This document shows, piece by piece, positions 11,701 through 21,482 of a stretch of DNA of 64,000 nt. The position numbers were made by a program, and so were the translations under genes. Below the pieces are notes generated by a model, which saw nothing but the letters and a program-made list of their open reading frames with translations, had not been told where the DNA came from and searched no databases. The stretch comes from Flabesymbios commensalis. Lineage: Eukaryota > Annelida > Polychaeta > Terebellida > Flabelligeridae. The stretch's first letter is position 1; each line of letters begins with the position of its first letter. The stretch covers positions 15,913,508 to 15,977,507 of the forward strand of contig OZ024914.1 of assembly GCA_964017125.1 (NCBI GenBank). Reading direction: 5' to 3'.

Positions 11701-12513
11701 TTTTCTAATTCCGACATCACAGTGATGGAAAATTACCAAATCCCCACATCACAGTAATGGAAAACAACACAAGTCCCACATCACAGTGATGGAAAATTAC
11801 CTAATTAACACATCACAGCACTTGATGGAAAATAACACAATTCCCACATCACAGTGATCGAAAATTACCAAATTACCATATCACAGTGATGGAAAATTAT
11901 AAAATTTTGACATCACATTCATGAGAAATCATCAAATTCCCACATCACAGTGATGGGGAATTATCAAATTCCCACATGGCAGTGATAGAAAATTACCCAA
12001 TTCCCATATCACAGTGATGTAAAATTACCCAATTTCCACATAACAGTAATGGAAAACAACACAATTCTCACATTACAGTTATGAAAAATTACCAAATTCC
12101 CATATCACAGTGATGGAAAACTACTCAATTCTCATATCACAGTGATGGAAAATAACACTATTCCCACATCACAGTGATGGAAAATTCACAAATTCCCACA
12201 TAACAGTGATGGAAAAGTACTAAATAATTATATAAAATAGCCAAGTGTAATTTACACATCGGAGAATTAGAACGTATCATTTCGATGGGCCATATTTTTT
12301 TTAGAAAATTATAGTTATTTAAAATGTGTATATACTAGTATACGTCATGTGTAGTTAATGGTTTCAAATTTGATGTTATAATTGTATCCATGTTTGTGTT
12401 TATCAGGTAAAATGGGTGTTTCCGTGGGAGGACAGCAACCTGACCAAACAACAAAAGTGACGTCTAATGTTGTAATGGCGCAATTTGAAATACAGGACAC
12501 CAGTGCAAGATAA
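1010..12513 (+). CDS. GH3 beta-xylosidase-like enzyme, copy 1 (5' partial, exons 2-11)
   Basis: Glycoside hydrolase family 3 protein of the beta-D-xylosidase-like branch, expected to be secreted and to release terminal sugars from beta-linked glycans. Exons by GT/AG signals and phase: 1010-1169, 2336-2506, 3157-3248, 3664-3896, 4937-5169, 6046-6358, 7265-7476, 8262-8465, 9243-9420, 12407-12513. Visible family motifs are GRNQETYGECPYLSG (exons 2/3), the substrate-binding GCKHFDVHGGP (exon 3), the nucleophile motif GYVVSDD with Asp at 3752-3754 (exon 5), the acidic loop VETESHDRKYLDLPG (exon 7) and PLYPFGYGLSYSQF leading into the C-terminal fibronectin-III-like domain (exon 9). The first exon with the signal peptide is not in the window; in copy 2 the matching intron is 4.5 kb, so it probably lies to the left. 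All exon junctions stay in frame and I saw no stop, so the gene looks functional. The exact sugar specificity cannot be read from sequence. Confidence 0.88.
1183..1440 (-). mobile_element. Family C hairpin MITE, copy 1
   Basis: Bounded by TTTAAGCCCTCACGATGC and GCTCAACCCTTT, with a strong internal stem: CTATAAGTCGAGAATTGC pairs with GCAATTCGCGGCTTGTAG. A second copy lies in the opposite orientation at 25893-26155 inside the other GH3 gene. Small, non-coding, terminally inverted: a MITE-type non-autonomous DNA transposon. Confidence 0.6.
1424..1655 (+). mobile_element. Family A hairpin MITE in intron 2 of GH3 copy 1
   Basis: Ends read AACCCTTTAACCACC and GTTAAAGGGTTAA. It carries the family core CTTAAAGTTGTGTCTCCCTGACGGGATCC and CAAAATGGAGGTGAGCG. 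Other full copies are at 13671-13896 (inverse), 30984-31233 and 35415-35657. Confidence 0.65.
2930..3035 (+). repeat. Family A2 hairpin core
   Basis: GGTCTCAAATTAAACAAAC is followed by an imperfect stem in which CACTTGGAGCTTTGTGTG pairs with CAAAACTTGAAGTG around the loop GTCGCGGAAGCGAGAC. The same core occurs at 9085-9180 and 63590-63660. Confidence 0.5.
4465..4706 (+). mobile_element. Family B deep-hairpin MITE, copy 1
   Basis: Starts TTAACCCTTTTTAGCACGGG and ends GTAGGGGTTAAC. An almost perfect inverted pair, GACATCAGAATCTGACGTC, sits at one end and is followed by ATAATGGCCGTAGACGGATA. Copies: 7592-7833 and a part at 13528-13678. Confidence 0.6.
4733..4830 (+). repeat. Family E 'CAGCAAACA...AATGTTG' element fragment
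   Basis: Begins CCCAGCAAACATTTGACG and contains several GTTGG/CCAAC words. Similar pieces occur at 5690-5765, 9472-9548, 13915-13985, 44905-45235, 56340-56450 and 56822-57062. A small non-coding interspersed family, probably a MITE. Confidence 0.45.
6411..6552. mobile_element. Inverted-repeat MITE in intron 7 of GH3 copy 1
   Basis: AATCTTGAAATTAAGATTAT near the left end pairs with its reverse complement near 6510-6532, and GGGCCCATG / CTGCCCCC lie outside. Length about 140 bases, non-coding. Confidence 0.5.
6757..6881. mobile_element. GGGCCCGGTTTCACAA-type MITE
   Basis: Starts GGGCCCGGTTTCACAAACTG and ends AGTTGAACCGGGCC, imperfect terminal inverted repeats of about 15 bases enclosing TTAAGTC words. 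The size and structure fit a MITE. It lies in intron 7 of GH3 copy 1. Confidence 0.55.
7592..7833 (+). mobile_element. Family B deep-hairpin MITE, copy 2
   Basis: The strongest hairpin of the family: a stem of about 30 bases, CGACTTTAGACGCCAGAATC / GATTCTGACGTCTAAAGTCG, around CTGTAGAC. The rest matches copy 1 (ATAATGGCCGTAGACCTATA and following). It lies in intron 8 of GH3 copy 1. Confidence 0.6.
8579..8973 (+). repeat. ATTC/ATTT tetranucleotide microsatellite with TTCGTTTA block
   Basis: About 395 bases: (ATTC)n, then (TTTA)n, then about nine copies of the 8-mer TTCGTTTA, then (ATTC)n again. All frames are open and would encode Ser/Phe/Ile/His repeats, but this is low complexity inside intron 9 of GH3 copy 1, not a gene. 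Confidence 0.95.
9085..9180 (+). repeat. Family A2 hairpin core
   Basis: Near-perfect stem: CCACTTGAAGTTGTG / CACAACTTCAAGCGG around GGTCGCGGTAGCGAGA. Same family as 2930-3035 and 63425-63795. Confidence 0.55.
9610..11130 (+). repeat. Composite 'AAAATGGCCG' repeat element in intron 10 of GH3 copy 1
   Basis: Flanking units at 9620-10030 and 10750-11080 repeat each other (ATATTTGCAGTATGCATA, TTCATGTTTGGTT). Between them lie about five diverged units of 120-150 bases marked by ACCATTACTATAAAACAAAA, GAGGATGCA and CAAAATGG. The array ends with TTAGGATCATTAATTTCAAT and CTGTCTAGTACTTATC, exactly as the larger array at 27816-29880 does. A mobile or recombining repeat family is implied; no coding capacity. 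Confidence 0.75.
11455..12225 (+). repeat. 32-bp minisatellite (about 24 units)
   Basis: Degenerate tandem copies of a unit starting ACATCACAGTGATGGAAAAT and continuing TACCAAATTCCC. It fills most of the end of intron 10 of GH3 copy 1. The word ATCACAGTGAT is itself near-palindromic. Confidence 0.9.
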
Positions 12514-12950
12514 TTGAAGATCTCGCCTAGTTGGATCTAGATCTAAAGGAAGACAAGTCGCTTTTTGATCAATCGTCGTTTGATGGAAACAATAGCGGCT
12601 GAAAAATCTCCCTCTCAACGACATTGCAGCGGCGGCAGCTGACAGGCATCGTGGACAAAATTAATTTAGTTGATTTTGTATTAGATAAAAAGAACAGCAG
12701 AATAAGAGTATCACATATTTTAATGCAATGTTCTCAGCCTGATATTAACATTGATTAACGAGATCAGGCACACAACTCGCAGCCGACAGATACCTGCGAA
12801 TTTGTTATTTTCTCACTTATGCAGATTTAACAAGAACCATTGGTTAAACTTCATTAATGCCGTGCCTCTCTTCTTATTGTTATCAGGCAAGAACTGTATA
12901 CCAAATCATCTGATCATTGAAACAACACTGTCTTGTAAATAAACCAGATA
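12514..12950 (+). promoter_or_regulatory. 3' UTR of GH3 copy 1 with AATAAA signal
   Basis: AT-rich sequence follows the TAA at 12511-12513. A canonical AATAAA lies at 12938-12943, about 425 bases after the stop, and is the best polyadenylation signal seen. No open reading frame of note. Confidence 0.5.
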
Positions 12951-13527
12951 TATTAGTATGTCATCATGTACACCACTCCTCATCTGCACTGGAGAGGATA
13001 TCACGTCAGCGTTTACTTCTAATAATATGATTTTATTCTATTTAAACATCCAGCACACCTTGATGGCTGTGTGTAAAGCACATGTGATACGTCATTGTTA
13101 ATAAAAAATGTGTATATACGTGTACTATTATTTGTATGTAGTAATCTTTCAAACAGAAACACACAATCTGCATTACAATAGGCTTGTTATTAGGAGTGAA
13201 ATGGGGCCGTGTACCGAGACGACCTTAAAAGTTGACTTATGAATCAATGTGTTAAGTTACTAGGCTAACTGTTAAGATCGTATTAGCACACCTGCTCTAT
13301 ATAGGCGTCTTAATATTTTACATTATTTTGTATATTTACACTATAAAATAACGACCCTTTGGCGATATTGCCCTCATATGCACAAAGTGACAATAATGCA
13401 GCGAGCATTAGATGCTGACTCAATGTCGATTTACTGTTACTTCAACGTCTCCGACGCTGGACCAACTTTAAATCAGCTTTTATTCCTCGTCGTTTGTTCG
13501 CTAGGAAATTTCAATACATTCATCCTT

Positions 13528-13670
13528 ACAGCGCGGGAATCGACTTGCCGTAGACCCATAACATAGGTATTGAAATGAATCAGAAAAAGCTAACTGAGAC
13601 GATTTAAAAATGAAAAAAACCTTTTAGTCCCTATGGTTTATATAAAATTATCTAAGCATTGTAAGGTTAA
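13528..13670 (+). repeat. Family B MITE fragment
   Basis: Contains GCGGGAATCGACTTGCCGTA and CATAACATAGGTATTGAAAT, matching the distal two thirds of family B; the hairpin end is missing. Confidence 0.45.
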
Positions 13671-13896
13671 CCCATTAACCGCCGGTGCCGAATATATTCG
13701 GGTTTTTATTTTTTATTAGCACATTAAGTACCACCTTTTAAACATGTCAAAGATAAAATGTGACAACAATCAGCACGATTTAAAAAGAGTTTACCTCCAT
13801 TTTGTCAAATCTGAGTAATTTTCATTCACTGACGCGATCCACAACTTCAAGTGGGTGAAAATTCAAATTGAATAATTTGGCGGTGAAAGGGTTAAA
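13671..13896 (-). mobile_element. Family A hairpin MITE between the GH3 genes
   Basis: TTAACCCATTAACCGCCGG at one end and GGCGGTGAAAGGGTTAA at the other; the internal ATGTCAAAGATAAAATGTGA and CCATTTTGTCAAATCTGA match the other copies in reverse. TTAA at both ends fits a TTAA target duplication. Confidence 0.65.
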
Positions 13897-13986
13897 CTTA
13901 AATTGGTTTGATGTTGAGCCACCGGCATCGACGTCGTTCCAACATATAACCAACTAAGGTTCAACGTGTCGTATTTGTTAGGATGC

Positions 13987-14350
13987 TTATAAACTTTAAT
14001 TATTGCAATGCAAGCCGAACTTTGTATTTCTGATGTGCATTTTTTAAACAGTAATTATGTTCATTGACAGAATTAAAATAAAATATAACGCATTATAAAA
14101 GGGTATTTTATTATTCATGTTGGCGGCTTTTGATAAATAATTAATAGACAAGTCAAATGAACATTCTAAACTGACAATTTATTCATGGATGCCAGCTGCA
14201 AATAGACGCAAAGTGCAAAAAAAAAGATTTAAATGGTTATATAAGTTACAAGTATTGTTATTCTCCATTCACATACCATTGTATACTCGTCACTAATGCG
14301 GCAGAGCCCACATACCACTACGAATCTAGTACCACTACTGCTCAATTTAT
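13987..14350. other. Intergenic, nothing recognised
   Basis: AT-rich sequence between MITE debris and the 870-base duplication. No gene, hairpin or tandem repeat stood out. Confidence 0.5.
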
Positions 14351-14355
14351 AGTCT

Positions 14356-15825
14356 TTTATCGTACAAAAAACAGACACATAAAATGGGGAAAATTTGTTT
14401 ATTAAAAATAAACATCAAATTAAACGACTACAAATAAAAAGGGCTTCACTTCAAATATTGTTAATGTAAACGTGGTTGTAACAGAGTGAAGCCCTAAGAC
14501 CAAAATAGGTATAAATTTACTTGACAGTCAGTTAACAGGATTAACCAGTGAATATTTATACATGTCTCTAATTGATCTAATCTACTATGAATATTTATAC
14601 ATGTCTCAAATTGATCAAATCTACTAGGACTATTTATACATGTCTCTGATTGATCTAATCTACTATGAATATTTATACATGTCTCTGATTGATCTAATCT
14701 ACTATTTAAATGTGAACTTTGACTCTTGTATCATTACAAACAAATTAGATAATATCAACCAAACTATCAATAACAATCTAGTAATTGTTCACACAAAACC
14801 AAACCTATCAATAACAATCTATTAATTGTTCACATTAATATATTAATGAACATTGACTCTTGTATCATTACATACAAATTACATAATATTGACAAAATCT
14901 ATCAATAACATTATTAAACAAGATTATCTGTTGTTGAGGAGGGTATGAAAACGGTCAGAAGAAAAATGAACAAAAAACTTGCAGCGGATGGAAGAGGGAG
15001 GAGGTGGGATTTTCTTGATAGACATAGAATCTGCTATATAAATTTATATTTCTTTCGGATTAATTTGTGGTTTGAACTACCCTCAAGATTTCATTGCTAA
15101 AAGAGACTGTTACAAACAAATCGAGATCCGAACAAACCACGAATTACATAGCTTGGGATTCGCCTAAGATTAATAATCTATTTTGTGTCCGATAAAAAGA
15201 GCTTTCATTTTACGAAAACTCTGTATTTATCGTACAAAAAACAGACACATAAAATGGGGAAAATTTGTTTATTAAAAATAAACATCAAATTAAACGACTA
15301 CAAATAAAAAGGGCTTCACTTCAAATGTTGTTAATGTAAACGTGGTTGTAACAGAGTGAAGCCCTAAGACCAAAATAGGTATAAATTTACTTGACAGTTA
15401 GTTAACAGGATTAACCAGTGAATATTTATACATGTCTCTAATTGATCTAATCTACTATGAATATTTATACATGTCTCAAATTGATCAAATCTACTAGGAC
15501 TATTTATACATGTCTCTGATTGATCTAATCTACTATGAATATTTATACATGTCTCTGATTGATCTAATCTACTATTTAAATGTGAACTTTGACTCTTGTA
15601 TCATTACAAACAAATTAGATAATATCAACCAAACTATCAATAACAATCTAGTAATTGTTCACACAAAACCAAACCTATCAATAACAATCTACTAATTGTT
15701 CACATTAATATATTAATGAACATTGACTCTTGTATCATTACATACAAATTACATAATATTGACAAAATCTATCAATAACATTATTAAACAAGATTATCTG
15801 TTGTTGAGGAGGGTATGAAAACGGC
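14356..15825 (+). repeat. 870-base-offset direct duplication
   Basis: 14356-14942 is repeated almost perfectly at 15226-15812 or so (offset 870). Each copy opens TATCGTACAAAAAACAGACA, contains the stem AGGGCTTCACT / AGTGAAGCCCT, and a 4-unit tandem block of about 39 bases (TATTTATACATGTCTCTAAT...). The matching 61-codon frames in the two copies are not gene-like. Very few differences, so the duplication is recent. Confidence 0.9.
15011..15231 (+). repeat. 220-base direct repeat, unit 1
   Basis: From TTTTCTTGATAGACATAGAA to AAAACTCTGTATTTAT. Nearly identical to 20270-20489, about 5.26 kb downstream. It lies between the two copies of the 870-offset duplication. It does not start TG or end CA. 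Confidence 0.9.
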
Positions 15826-16540
15826 ACACAGACACAAAGTGTCTGACCCCCACAACACAAACTTACGAATGCATCGTAAGAGCACATATGAATTCCAACC
15901 TCTCATCTGTCTAATCCACCATTACTTGCGGCATCAGAAACAACACTAATTCTAAATAGTGAAGTGCTATATAGTCTGAAATTTAGTTTTTAAATTGAAA
16001 TTAGGATGTCTACAGAAGTGAAACATGAAATTTACATGTAATGAATAGATAACCGAATAATTAAAATTTCCAAATGTAGATAATAAGGGACACATTATCA
16101 TAACATCTATTGTATTTATAATTCCTGAAGCAAGTCTGAGTAGTGTTTTGACTGGCTGGATTTATATGTCAGTGGAATTTTTTTTTCTGTAAGTGTAAAA
16201 TCTGACAACAGAAGTATACAGACCTCATTTTGAGCTGACCTAGGTATTGCAGACACACTTTGAAAACATAAGAAGACCACAAAACATAGATTTAGAAGGA
16301 TTTGAAGCAAATTAGGAACATGAGGAAATGGTCCACATCTTGAGTATTGCTGTATTCACTAAAAATGGTGTTTACATATACATTCAAAAGCAAGATCTAA
16401 AGAATTCTAAAAAAAAAAAAATAATAATAATAATTATAATTTCTTACTCACGCAGTTATTGACGAAAAAGTAAAATTTTAGCTTTTTCTTCTCTTCTACG
16501 GGAGAAGAAAAAGGACATAAATCATTCACATTTAAAGTAA

Positions 16541-17213
16541 TTCCACCTGTAAGAATGAGCTTGTGGATATTGTATCAAAAACCGACTGGCCGAAATCGGG
16601 TTGGCAAATCACTCCCCATCATGTTTTCCATTGTTAGAACAGCTGGCGCAAGTCCTGCCGAACTAACAAATGGAAAATCATATGTTTGGTTCTTCACAAA
16701 GTTTATTGCATCTGGCGCAAGTCCGGATGCATCCTGCCCATACTTGCTAACACTGATTTCAGCAGCTGGTGCAAATCCTGATGCTAGAATAAACTAATTC
16801 CACCTGTAAGAATGAGCTTGTGGATATTGTATCAAAAAACCGGCTGGCCGAAATCGGGTTGGCAAATCACTCCCCATCCTGTTTTCCATTGTCAGAACAG
16901 CTGGCGCAAGTCCTGCCGAACTAACAAATGAAAAATCATATGTTTGGTTCTTCACAAAGTTTATTGCATTCTGCCCATCCTTGCTAGCACTGATTTCAGC
17001 AGCTGGCGCAAATCCAGTTGGCAAATCACTCCCCATCATGTTTGCTATAGTTAGAACAGCTGGCGCAAGTCCTGCCGAACTAACAAATGAATAATCATAT
17101 GTTTGGTTCTTCATGAAGTTCATTGCATCTGGCGCAAGTCCGGATGCATCCTGTCTATCATTACTAGCACTGATTTCAGCAGCTGGCGCAAGTCCTGATG
17201 CTAGATTAATCAA
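16541..17213. repeat. Tandem 'CAGCTGGCGCAAGTCCTG' repeat block
   Basis: A unit starting TTCCACCTGTAAGAATGAGC recurs at 16541 and 16796, and shorter sub-units with CAGCTGGCGCAAGTCCTG and TATGTTTGGTTCTTCA recur about five times. A 139-codon minus-strand frame (16794-17213) is open across it, repeating SSAGLAPAVL; this most likely reflects the repeat, not a gene. Confidence 0.75.
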
Positions 17214-17472
17214 GCTAGACAGAGAGCATCATGTAGTTGGCGTATAAGGCATGCAATAATTAATGCGGCCTGTAACAACTGGCCAAGTCTTGTTGTAACT
17301 GACCTTGTATTTATTGACTAATAATATGTTCTTGCAGTAGTTTAATTGAATAATTATATTGCTTTTACCTTACACTCCTACACTTGGATACTCTTCCGAA
17401 TTATTTTAATTTACAAATTATTTATTATATATATATATATCTAAGTAAGAATGATGAAAGATTTAATTCTTG

Positions 17473-17505
<33 letters not shown>

Positions 17506-17607
17506 ATTATTATTTAATTTCAAAGCAGCTGGATCACTAAGCTTTACAAAACAAACAACAAAGAAGAAAACTTAGAAAGAAAAAGGTGACCCAAAACATA
17601 ATTTCGT

Positions 17608-18830
17608 AGGATCCACTTGAAACCTAAGGTCACTTTGGCAAAGCCAGAGAATGGCCTACAGGAAAACCAGCCCCTGGGATTATTCCAGAGTCATCACAAA
17701 TTGGCATAATTGCATTAATTATATAAAATGAAATCAAGAAATTATCAACTATATCTCTTCTCATTAATTTAAATTATTACTAATGAGAACGTTAAATCTT
17801 AACTTCCTAACATGAATTATTTTTAAATATCCTTATGAGCACTAATATTGTATATTTTAATTTGAGATTAAGAGTGGCTGGTATGTATGCTTCATTGACC
17901 AAAAGTAACAAAAAAAAGAAAACTCCAATCAAAGAGGAATCAGTGGGTCCACCACAAATTGGAATCAGCCAATGTGATTATCGCCTCCAGAGTTTATCAA
18001 TTCTTGCTAAATCAAATCCTAGAAACAACAATTGCTCCTCTTATTTATTTATATTATTTGGAAATTTTTGCCCTACAAATCACACGATAAAATGTACCCA
18101 AAAAATTTAAGTAACAAAGATGAAACTCCAAAAAATGAGGAAAAAGGCCAAAAACATATGTTCCTGACAACAAGACCTATCTGAAACCCCATAAGGCCGC
18201 AGTGGCAATGCCAAAGAATGGCCCACAGGAAAAACAGTTCCTGAAAGGAATCAGTGAGTCAACCACAAATTGGCATAAATGCATAAAAGCAGCCAAAGTG
18301 GTTATCGCCTCCAGAGTTAATCAATCTTTGTTAAACAAATTCTCTGAGACAATTATCATTGATTTATAAAATTAATATTGTCTATTGCATTAAAGTGAGC
18401 ACCATCTCAAATGTTTACTCAGCGAATCACAACAAGAATCAATCTTCTTATCAAGATAATTTAAAAAGTTGACCCTGCAAATCACACAATAAAATGTACA
18501 CAAAAAATTTAAGTAACAAAGATGAAACTCCCAACGAGGAAAAAGGCCAAAAACATATGTTCCTGACAACAAGACCTATCTGAAACCCCATAAGGCCGCA
18601 GTGGCAATGCCAAAGAATGGCCCACAGGAAAAACAGTTCCTGAAAGGAATCAGTGAGTCAACCACAAACTAGCATAAAAGCAGCTGAAGTGGTTATCGCC
18701 TCAAGAGTTAATCAATCCTTGTTAAACAAATTCTCTGACACAATTATCGTCGATTTATAAAATTAATATTGTCTAAAGTGAACGCCATCTCAAATTTTTA
18801 CTCAGCGAATCACAACAAGTTAACATAGTA
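17608..18830 (+). repeat. About 400-base degenerate tandem repeat (three units)
   Basis: Units share ATAAGGCCGCAGTGGCAATG, CCAAAGAATGGCCCACAGGA and GTGGTTATCGCCTCCAGAG. The second and third units (from about 18079 and 18484) are highly similar, the first is diverged. A T-run at 17480-17505 precedes the block. No coding capacity. Confidence 0.75.
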
Positions 18831-18839
18831 CTTTTTCAC

Positions 18840-20269
18840 CTGAATGAAACCAAAATTTTTATATAACAAAGATGAAACTATTTTCCATCCCCCTTGACAT
18901 ATTAAAAGTTATGGAAGCATCATCCAAACCCAAATTTGGATGCAAAAATGCAAATGATTTTTTCATTATGTTCATTGTTATTCCGCAAATGTTTAATAAA
19001 TGAGAAACCGATCAGTGTTACTCTGCATTATGAGAATTCTTGTTTTATGCTCAATTTGTTAAATTTGATAATTTAATAACAACGGAAATTCACGATTGAA
19101 ACAAAGAATGAGTGAACGATAATGTAAGGTTTAGAGACTGACTAGACCACATGGAAAGCCAACAATGTCAATGAGACAAAGATAAGGGTCATAATCCAAA
19201 TAATTGGTCAGACAGATTCAATAACAACCACGCAAAGCTGTTATCAAATATATACACAAACTATTAAAAATATTTGTAACATAAATTTTATTTTTAGATC
19301 TTTATAGTCATATAAAAATAAAGTATAGACAGCTACAAATTTTTTATGTGCAATTGGTTATCTCCTCAAAAAGTTCATCAAATCTTGCTATTTTAAATCA
19401 AATTTAAAACTGGTGAACTATCACCACTCTCATTGATTTAAATTAAATCAAAATTATATGGTCATTGTGCTTTTAACTTAATTTAAAGTTAACACTAGCG
19501 CTTAAATTTCTAAGATTGTATATTTTTTAGACTACATTTTATTAAAATCGTGAAAGAACAGTCCAAACCAAATTTAATCCAGACAAATTTTGTATTATGA
19601 ATTTGTCACTCCAAAAATATGTCACTAGTGACTGGAAGTGCTGCCGACTATTACACTAATAATGACGATTCAACCAGTCTTATGGTAGACTAGTCTACAT
19701 CATATATTTTAATTTTAATTCCATGAAAATGAGGTTAAGCAGCGCAAATTTTTTGATTTCATGAAATGAAAAGCGATTAGACTAGGCCTATATACGTTTT
19801 TGTAGACAGCCACAATTTTGTAATGTGCAATGTCTAGAATTAGACTATTAGATTTAAAATGAATTAGACCAAAGTCTAGTCCTAGCCCTGGCCTAGGGCG
19901 GCTAGGCCAGGAGCCTATGGCCATAGTCTATACTAGTCTATAGTATAGTCTGAGTCTACTAACAGTTAGAGTAACAATTAGAGCCGAGTCTAGACACAAT
20001 CTAGACTCAAGTAACTTTGACATTTGATTAACAGCGCGTACGGATAATACTATTAATAATAGTTAATAAAAACACGAATTCAGCGTGAGCGATAATATAA
20101 GAATTTGAAGTGGACTTAGCCACGTGACTGCGACCGGATCGATGTCGGCGATGTCAATCGAGGTCATAATCTAAAAAACCACTGACACATGGTTGAATAT
20201 ATTCAAAAACAATGCAAAACTATATCTATCATATAAAAGAACTATTGAAACGTATTTAAAATACAAGAT
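18840..20269. other. Intergenic, no gene seen
   Basis: AT-rich. A CTAG-rich patch (19770-19970, many copies of CTAG, TAGTCTA and GGCCTAGG) stands out by composition but forms no recognised feature. Confidence 0.5.
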
Positions 20270-20489
20270 TTTCTTGATAGACATAGAATCTGCTATATAA
20301 ATTTATATTTCTTTCGGATTAATTTGTGGTTTGAACTACCCTCAAGATTTCATTGCTAAAAGAGACTGTTACAAACAAATCGAGATCCGAACAAACCACG
20401 AATTACATAGCTTGGGATTCGCCTAAGATTAATAATCTATTTTGTGTCCGCTAAAAAGAGCTTTCATTTTACGAAAACTCTGTATTTAT
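20270..20489 (+). repeat. 220-base direct repeat, unit 2
   Basis: Second copy of 15011-15231, with one visible difference (GCTAAAAAG versus GATAAAAAG). The pair encloses about 5 kb of non-coding repeats. Confidence 0.9.
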
Positions 20490-21425
20490 TGCCACTTATT
20501 TTTTTGTAATAAAAAATCGTCATAAACGCTCTCATTTGTTTACTTATTTCTGATGTTGCTATATATTCATAGTAGTAAATTAATTATTTCACAAGAGGAT
20601 AGAGTCTATGATGTTTCTCATATGCCATTGACACAACATAACATTTGTATTAATAGATTACCACAATATTTATTGACAAGAATAGGGGGCTGTGACGGTT
20701 TCGTTGTCGATGGCTCTATGAGCCTATTTGAGAATTTTATTTACACCTGCATGCAGTATTGATTTTAAATACGAAACATGTTTTCAATTCATAAAAGAAT
20801 TTGCCAACAGTCTCGATTACGATTTTCGGTTGAGTAATAATATTTCATTTTTATTATTGCTTAGATAAAAAATAAAACTTACAATCCTGTTTATCTAATT
20901 GACCAAAACAGTCCTGGATGATAGTTGGCTATCTGCAGCGGTGGTGTCCTATTATCAGAACATTACTCTTCCGTGTAAAGTCAAAAGACAGTAAGTGCTT
21001 ACTTTTGAAGTGAGCAGTTACTATCTTTTGATTTTACACACCGGTACTGATAAGATTGATAAGCTTATTTTGCCTCTCTCTTAGCATTGAGGTTTAACTT
21101 TTTTTCCCCAAAGGCCATATATTTTGGTGTGCTAAAACGTTGTTCACGAATTATGGCAACAACAGGATATTGTGATATCAAATATGTTAATAGACAGAAT
21201 AGGCGAAGTTAAACATAGTATTATTCTCAGCGTGTCTGGATATGTTTCTGTGATTGAAGACGCTTGTAAGACTTCTAGGTCTGATAGGGTCATATGATGG
21301 ACACTGAAGCTGTATACTTTGAACCATCTAGAGAGGCGGGACAGACGGAAATAATCCAACACCGTCTAAACATATTACAGGGGAAGTAAGTGCACCATTT
21401 GGTGTATTTATTTAATTTGTCTATA
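20490..21425. promoter_or_regulatory. Upstream region of GH3 copy 2
   Basis: Presumed promoter and 5' UTR. An inverted pair at about 20968-21045 (CCGTGTAAAGTCAAAAGACAG...CTTTTGATTTTACACACCGG) may be a small MITE. No convincing TATA box was identified. Confidence 0.35.
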
Positions 21426-21482
21426 ATGGTGCGAATTGTGTTGTTTTCTCTGCTTTGTGCACTGAATGTTTTGTGTCAAGGA
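21426..21482 (+). other. Signal peptide of GH3 copy 2
   Basis: The first 19 or so codons give MVRIVLFSLLCALNVLCQG: one basic residue, a leucine-rich hydrophobic core and small residues near the likely cleavage point. This points to secretion or lysosomal routing of the enzyme. The exact cleavage site is inferred. Confidence 0.75.

Noticed and set aside
11440-12225. CRISPR-like array
   Set aside because: The 32-base units are head to tail without unique spacers and lie in a eukaryotic intron; an ordinary minisatellite.
15011-20489. Reading the 220-base direct repeats as the LTRs of a 5-kb retroelement
   Set aside because: No TG...CA ends, no primer site or purine tract next to them, no coding remnant between them, and one copy is embedded in another duplication.
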